64,000 nucleotides of DNA, taken from the NCBI GenBank assembly GCA_021437785.1, contig JAILYB010000218.1, positions 62,001-126,000 on the forward strand, in the 5' to 3' direction. This stretch comes from Rhodomyrtus psidioides. Its lineage: Eukaryota > Streptophyta > Magnoliopsida > Myrtales > Myrtaceae. The position numbers were made by a program, and so were the translations under genes. Numbering within the stretch: the first letter of the stretch is position 1; every line of letters begins with the position of its first letter. Under the pieces are notes generated by a model. The model was given only the letters and a program-made list of their open reading frames with translations, was not told where the DNA came from and made no database searches. Shown here piece after piece: positions 58,139 to 64,000 of this stretch.

Positions 58139-59452
58139 TTTTCAGAGTAATTTATATCTGTGCAGAAAATACATTGTTAGCCGTTGTCTTTCAAAATAAC
58201 TATTTCATTTTGGCCTTTAAATGAAATAGATCCTCCCACTAAATTTATACACGGATCCCATACTCCTTAAAATGAGAAACGGTAATCTTTGTTGGGTAAA
58301 GATTACTAGCGGGGATTGGAGTCCCACGAGCTCATAGTCCACCTCACCTAACAGTTATTGGTGTTCTATAAACTTAGTGAGTGAATCAACTTATTCAACG
58401 CATCATATGCGAGTCCCAATCATAACTTTGGCCTCTAGATCATGAAAGTCTCACCTGACAGTTATTGACTTCATAATCGTAGTTAAGTCTTACCCATCGT
58501 CTCATGTAAGTATTGAAAACACAAACGATCCCCTCACCTAACAGTTATTGGAAATCATTTGGTCTCAACCCCACAACATCATATGCTTAATGGATTGGTC
58601 CACAATTATAAATGACAATTGACCCCTATGTATCCATAACCGATCAATCAACCACTATAATATAGGATCAAACCACGACGATGGAAGGCCACGAGTCCGA
58701 AACCCGTCACGACTTAATATATATTAAAGGAGATTTTGAGTCGTTTATAGGTCTCACTTTGCACATTAACCGGTTTAACATGCTCACGTAAACATAATAA
58801 ATAAATAGATGTCAATCACATAAACATCTATCCTACGTGGTGATCATGGAATTATGATTTAATGGGTCTCGAGCCAATGAGACCACATTTAATCATTTTA
58901 ATATTTTAATAACGGAGAGCCGCTCTTCACTTCTTCTTGGTTCCTTGAACTCTTCAAGAACCGGGCCAAAAGAGCTCGCCGGCTTAAAATGCTCCTCCAC
59001 GTAATCCTCGTAGCATTTACATCAACAATTGACTATGCTAAAAATAAAGATTACATGAAAAATAAAAGGAGTACGCAGCCTCCATTTAATAATTACAACC
59101 CCAAAAATATAAATAATCACCATACATTCATATATACATCAATCATATTGATTAGGGATTTTTCCATGATCACCACCCTTCCACGTAAGTAATAAATTCA
59201 CAATTTAAAACTTAGGAAAGCACAATAAAAATTCTACGTTGAATCATATTCAGAATTTTTACGTAAAATAAGATAGCCATAAATTTTCGATTCAAAATTG
59301 ATTTAGTCTCAATTTTTGCTACGTTGATTAATTTATCATATAAAATAATCAACCTCCATTAGCCATGTAAGACGAACAATTCGTTAATACATATTGGCCA
59401 TAGTATTGCAAAAATTACAAAAATCAATTAAATGCACGAAAACGCCTAAGGA
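58139..59452 (-). other. Untranslated leader of copia B
   Basis: 1.3 kb between primer site and Gag start, long for a copia leader. Contains repeated 'cacctaacagttattgg' phrases (about 58,344; 58,453; 58,534) and no frame of note. Confidence 0.6.
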
Positions 59453-59467
59453 TTGGCTCTGATACCA
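59453..59467 (-). other. Primer binding site of copia B
   Basis: The minus strand reads TGGTATCAGAGCCAA, complementary to the 3' end of initiator Met tRNA, one base from the 5' LTR. Confidence 0.9.
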
Positions 59468-59468
59468 C

Positions 59469-61640
59469 TGTTGGGATCCACGTAACACGTACGGGCAAAT
59501 AAAAATTAGTAAACGCAGCGGAAATAAATAACAATCCATACATGTATCTCCAGAGGCGTACTTCGTGCATTTCAATCGAAAAATCACAAAGCACCAAAGG
59601 GAGTAAATAGACTACCTCTTGTAGCGTGCTTGAAACGGATGTGTCGGTTCGATGTTCTTCGATCTCAGCCCCACAAGTGTCGGGCCTCTAGTTCAGACAC
59701 ACCACCAATTGACGAACGGGAGACGACTAATAATTCCACAACAATTGTGCTAGCAATTTGCGGAATCAATATTCCAAACCAATTTACGGAATCAATATTC
59801 TGAACTTGGTATATTTTGGTCACTCAAAATTATGAGAATATAGAGAGTGTTTGTGTTCTTCTCTCAAAGCTCTCAAAAATCTGCTCACTCTACAAATGTT
59901 CTAACCTCAACCTCAAAACTCTTGCCATCCTTTTATAGCCAAAAACACCTTCCAATAAATTGTATTGTAAAATAGCACTAACAAATAATAAATGCTTTCT
60001 AAAAATAGCACTCACAATTTATGATAAATAAATGCCATATAAAAATAGCACTAACAATAGCACTCACAATTTATAAATAGCACTCACATCTTATAATACA
60101 AAAATGCTATTTAAAAATAGCACTAATAATTATAAATGCTATCTAAAAATAGCACTCACAATTTATCATAAATAAATGCCATTTAAAATTAGCACTAACA
60201 AATATAAATGCTATCTAACAATAGCACTCACAATTTATCATAAATAAATGCCATTTAAAATTAGCATTAACAATTATAAATGCTATCTAACAATAGTACT
60301 CACAATTTATAATTAGCACTCACATTTTACAATACAAAAATGCTATTTAAAAATAGCACTAACAAAGGTGTTAAAAAATAATAATAACCATTATTATTAT
60401 TACCGGAGTTAAAGAGGTTACCAAACAGTAAAATATGTATAACGTACAAATACGTAGATCATACATGTACATCGTATATACACGTGCAAGTGACCAAAAA
60501 GAGAAATAAAATTAAATCTCATTTAATTTAATTTCAACCCAACTAATTGGTATAATTGCAAACAAATTTGCAATGTCGTCTTTCCATACTGCGTTGTCAT
60601 ATATTGGTTATGGTGTGTGACATTCCTAGGTTCATCACCGAGCTGGCAGTAAGACATGCACTAACACATTAGTACTTCCAAGAGAATTGATTGTCCCGAT
60701 CATCCTCTATGTCCTACAAGCCATGAGTGACATCTAGCAATATGTCATGGCTACCCAGACAGTGTGAATTCTTTTTAAGAACATTATGAACCTGTCAGCT
60801 TTGGTTACAGTGTAATTCAATCCTTCTGTCTAACTATGTCCCGATCGAACAAAGGCCATGGAATATTTGTCAAGCCACCAATTCGATCATATGTACAAAT
60901 CTAACTTGACATGCATTTATATGAGACATGAACATTTCATTCTCAATCATAACCCCGGCCGAGGATTTCAATGCATTGTTATAATCAGATCACATAGGAC
61001 ATCATACCTTTATTAATAAGGAGACAGATTCCATATTGCGTACACATGTGACTTCGTATGTGCCTGAACTACGACCATCAAGTACAGAGACGAATCAACG
61101 ACCCGCCAATATGCGCACTTGTGAACCATAGCCATTTATCACACAAGTCAACACTGTACCTCAGGTCTAAGGATTATTTACACAAGACCAAAGCATGAAC
61201 GATTAGACATTGACCACGCAAAAAGCTTCCATGTCGCTAATCATTCAATATGTGTCACGTTCAGTGAACTTGTCCGATACAAGCACCTATGTTCTAACTC
61301 GGATATCGCAATACCCAATGACTTGTGACTCGTCATTTCCTTAAGTATCTGATACTTAATTATGAAGTTAAGAACATACCGACCTCAACAGGATCATTGA
61401 TATCCATTCAATAATCCATTGATCGGGAACTGTTTTAAAGATTCAGTCTAACCGTAAACCTGTCACACATATTCTCAACGTCTTAAGAATAGGTTCGGCT
61501 ACAACTGATCTTATGGATTTTATTCATTTATATTTGGACAAATGAATAAATACGTCTTTGCCACTGATAAGAAATCAGAAGTGCAACGGATATACCCAAT
61601 ATGTGCTATTACACAGTTGCTTTAGGGCATATCTCTAACA
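59469..61640 (-). repeat. 5' LTR (right) of copia B
   Basis: 2172 bp, same length as the left LTR, with differences at about 59,804, 59,809, 60,265, 60,297, 60,464, 61,553 and 61,617. Confidence 0.95.
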
Positions 61641-62433
61641 AAAAGCGAGCGAATGAGCGAGGCGACGGCGTTCGCTCGTGGGGCTGCGAAGTGATCATAT
61701 TTACGTAAAAAAAAATATTTATGCGTCTCGACTCTAAGAAAAGCAAGCGAACGAGCGAGGTGACGGCGTTGGCGTTCGCTTTGGGGTCGCGGAGCAATCA
61801 TACCTAGCTCCGAGAAAAGCCAGGCAGGTAAATATTTTTTTTCGTAAATATGATCGCAAACGTTGTTACCTCGCTCGTTTGCTCATTTTTTTTTTAGTTG
61901 AAGCGCGTAAATATTTTTTTTTACGACGGGATCGTGAAGCGACGAAACGGCGTTGAAAAATATTTACGTAAATTAAAAAATTAAAATATTTTGCTCGACA
62001 GTCCAACTGTCGAGTAAAGCAAACAAATTAAAAATGCAAGACCTAAAATTTTAAATAATTTTATTTTTTAAACTAATATAGTAAATATTTTTTTATTATT
62101 AAAAAAAAAATAGGGAGAGGAAAGGAAGAGGGGAAAAAGAGGGGGGGTGGGGGCTGCAACGCCCCCTCTTCTAGGGAGTGGGGCTCGCGGGTCCCCCTCC
62201 CTTTCCCTCGGCAGTTAAATTGCCAAGGGGTCCCTCGGCAATTTAACTGCCGATGGAGACCTAAATCTGTAAATATTATTATTGTTAAATTAATTTTGTA
62301 AATATTTATTTTTTAATATTATTTTGGAAAAAAGCTCCCAAACGGGCTGTTAGTATTTCTCAAAGGAATGCCTACTGTGACACAATTTCAAGGATTCATG
62401 CCGAGGAGATGAGATCCTCAGTTGTTTTTAATA

Positions 62434-62819
62434 CTATAACTTGGGAAAAGTACACTGCAAGTGTCTTAACTTTCGTACGGCGTGCACTTAAGTGCCTTAA
62501 CTTTCAAAGTGTTCACTTGAGTGCCTAAACTTTTAAAAAGCGTTCACTTGAGTACCAACTTCTTTTAAAATCGTTCAGTTCAGTGCCAAATCTGACGTGG
62601 CTCACCGAAAATTCTACACGTGGCATTTTTAATTATTATTTGTGCTGACGTGGCTCATCGGAGTTGGCACTAAAGTGAAGGATTTTAAAAGAAGTTGGTA
62701 CTCAAGTGAACGCTTTTTAAAAGTTTAGGCACTCAAGTGAACACTTTGAAAGTTAAGGCACTTAAGTGCACGCCGTACGAAAGTTAAGGCACTTGCAGTG
62801 TACTTTTCCCCTATAACTT
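62434..62819. mobile_element. 368-bp Mutator-type MITE with 9-bp target duplication
   Basis: CTATAACTT at 62,434-62,442 and 62,811-62,819 flanks 62,443-62,810. The ends begin GGGAAAAGTACACTGCAAGT in both directions, and the inverted repeat extends well over 100 bp each side (cgtacggcgtgcacttaag, aaagtgttcacttgagtg). Within each arm the 'ttcacttgagtgcc' unit is repeated in tandem. No coding capacity. Confidence 0.85.
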
Positions 62820-63290
62820 GATGACCTTGGTCATAGAGCTTGGAAACTTATTAAAAAAAAAACGCATTTGTTGGAGGTATAAAAGATCCGTTTACAAAGT
62901 GATACGGTGGCTCGCTTATATGAAAACTCATGTTCGTGGCAGATCGGTGGCAAGTGGCGATTTCGCTCCATCACTTTGCGCGCGCGGTCGCGACGCTGTT
63001 CTTGCCGCATGGTTACATTCCAATCTCCAAAGAGAGAGGATGAGCTCCAAAATATTTTCAGTGTCGACGATGAATCCTTTGGTCAAGTGGAATGGCATAC
63101 AAGAAGATGACAAGGTAATTTCTCTTGAAATAAATAAGAGTTTATCGTTGGGGTTGTCTCACATAGGTTGTGGAAGGGGCTAGTGGTCTATTTATAAGAT
63201 TGAGGAGAGATTCATCCTTTGAGCTAAGGTTTTTGTGATGAGAGAGGCTCAAGACCACACAATATTAGTATTAGAGCCCAGGACCTAATC
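62820..63290 (+). repeat. Possible relic of a copia LTR and primer site
   Basis: 'ttgagctaaggtttttgtgatg' to 'gaggctcaagaccacaca' (about 63,218-63,260) followed by 'attagtattagagcccagg' (63,266-63,284) resembles the end of a plant copia LTR plus a mutated TGGTATCAGAGCCCAGG. No coding partner or second LTR is in the window. Confidence 0.35.
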
Positions 63291-64000
63291 GCTTCTCCCA
63301 GAAAAGTCTTCTCGCTATCTTAATCTCAAAACCACATTTTCCCTTTTCCTTTTGCTACTATGGGCGTTATTCAGGATTTTAAGCGCCTGCGGTTTTTCTG
63401 TACCCAACTAGAATGGAGCAATACGATCCTCGGCAACCATGCTCATTTTCTTCTTTCAATTTCATTTGCTTTTGTGGAAAGAAGTGGAAGTTTTCCATTT
63501 GAAGCGATATTCCCCTTCTTCTGCAGATGGCGAGCGCGGCTGGATTGGAAAAGAACCGAGGAAAGGGGGATGATCATCCATCTTTGCAGCATTCATTGCA
63601 GATGAGCTACGCAGAGATATTGATGTTATACTCTTCCTAGTTCATCGAGTACTGTCGTCTTGATGTAACATCAGAAAACATCCTTAAGCTAGTATCATAG
63701 TCCGTTAAATTTCGATCCAAATTTGACCGTGATGCATCCTTCGGATCGACTGACAAATCAATCCATGACCCATGAAGAATCGTGCCTAAGAGTAGCCAAG
63801 CGGGGGGATGATCAATCGGCTGATCGATCGGGACATGATCTGAGACAGCCAGCAGATCGATGCATGAACGACCCTGCACGACTGAGTGATTGAGAGGCAA
63901 ATCATGCAAGGCGATCGAGTGGCCGATCGAAGATCAACCCTGCATGATCGGGAGACCCGCGGATCGTGCAGGACGATCGGGTGGCCAAGCGAGGGATGAT
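63291..64000. other. Window end, nothing recognised
   Basis: No gene is recognised. The last 200 bases are rich in CGATCG-type words ('gatcgatcggga', 'aggcgatcgagtggcc', 'aggacgatcgggtggcc') and look like the start of an irregular repeat that runs off the window. Confidence 0.35.

Larger units (their letters stand above)
51989..61645 (-). mobile_element. Ty1/copia retrotransposon B, young and nearly intact
   Basis: Two LTRs of exactly 2172 bp (51994-54165 and 59469-61640) are flanked by a perfect AAAAG duplication (51989-51993, 61641-61645). Minus orientation: primer site TGGTATCAGAGCCAA (59,453-59,467) next to the right LTR, polypurine tract GTGCAAGTGGGAGAT (54,166-54,180) next to the left one. 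By eye I count seven differences between the LTRs, so insertion was recent. The coding region is open except for one frame break near the start of gag. LTRs of over 2 kb are long for copia. Confidence 0.95.
51054..62350. mobile_element. Foldback DNA element with arms of about 0.5 kb, split by copia B
   Basis: The left arm from ACAGCC (51,054) and the right arm ending GGCTGT (62,350) are inverted copies. Matching phrases run in order inward: 'gagcttttttcc', 'aatatttacaaaattaatt', 'ggtctcc(ctcggc)agttaaatt', 'cctagaagaggggg', 'gcaagacctaaaattt', 'ttgctcgacagt', 'acgcgcttc'. Between them lies a tandem array. Without copia B it is about 1.65 kb. No transposase is seen. A target duplication could not be settled, so the superfamily is open. 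Confidence 0.65.

Noticed and set aside
62818..63183. 121-codon plus frame after the Mutator-type MITE
   Set aside because: No recognised domain; it overlaps sequence that looks like a relic LTR.

Overview
The window is nuclear DNA of a flowering plant, very probably a woody eudicot. It holds spliced plant genes (homocysteine S-methyltransferase, CONSTANS-like, LBD) with GT-AG introns, separated by large nested LTR retrotransposons and many small non-autonomous DNA elements. The repeat style, with AT-rich elements built on 'CCAATTTAGTC(C/A)TAAACC' arms, reminds me of Myrtaceae genomes such as Eucalyptus. That is an impression, not a demonstrated assignment.

Layout. 1-13,600 is the gene-bearing part. 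A seven-exon homocysteine S-methyltransferase (1492-4782, +) and a two-exon COL16-type B-box/CCT gene (9526-11363, +) are separated by four small elements: a 232-bp MITE with 9-bp target duplication, a GC-rich minisatellite, and a Tourist-like MITE inside another MITE. 13,905-27,327 is one non-autonomous Ty3/gypsy Tat-like LTR element on the minus strand, inserted in a small MITE. It has 2.9-kb LTRs, a TGGCGACTCCGCTGGGGA primer site and no gag-pol. 27.4-31.3 kb carries MITE remnants and a two-exon class II LBD gene (30255-31105, -).

32,884-49,464 is a degenerate Ty1/copia element (+) split by a second, much younger Tat-like element (34,108-45,573, -, perfect CGTGG duplication). This younger element carries cargo its relative at 13.9 kb lacks. 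One minus-strand reading frame joins a class IV HD-ZIP homeodomain to a type-B-ARR-like GARP DNA-binding domain, with two in-frame stops. An opposing 211-aa coiled-coil ORF has its own TATA box. This is the most unusual content of the window.

51,054-62,350 is a foldback element with arms of about 0.5 kb and a central tandem array. It is interrupted by a young, nearly intact Ty1/copia element (51,994-61,640, -; two 2172-bp LTRs; AAAAG duplication). The last 1.7 kb has a 368-bp Mutator-type MITE and relic LTR sequence.

The host genes are unrelated housekeeping or regulatory loci and show no operon-like cooperation. Insertion order follows from nesting and from LTR divergence counted by eye: the copia element at 32.9 kb is older than the Tat-like element inside it. 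No tRNA, rRNA or CRISPR array was recognised.
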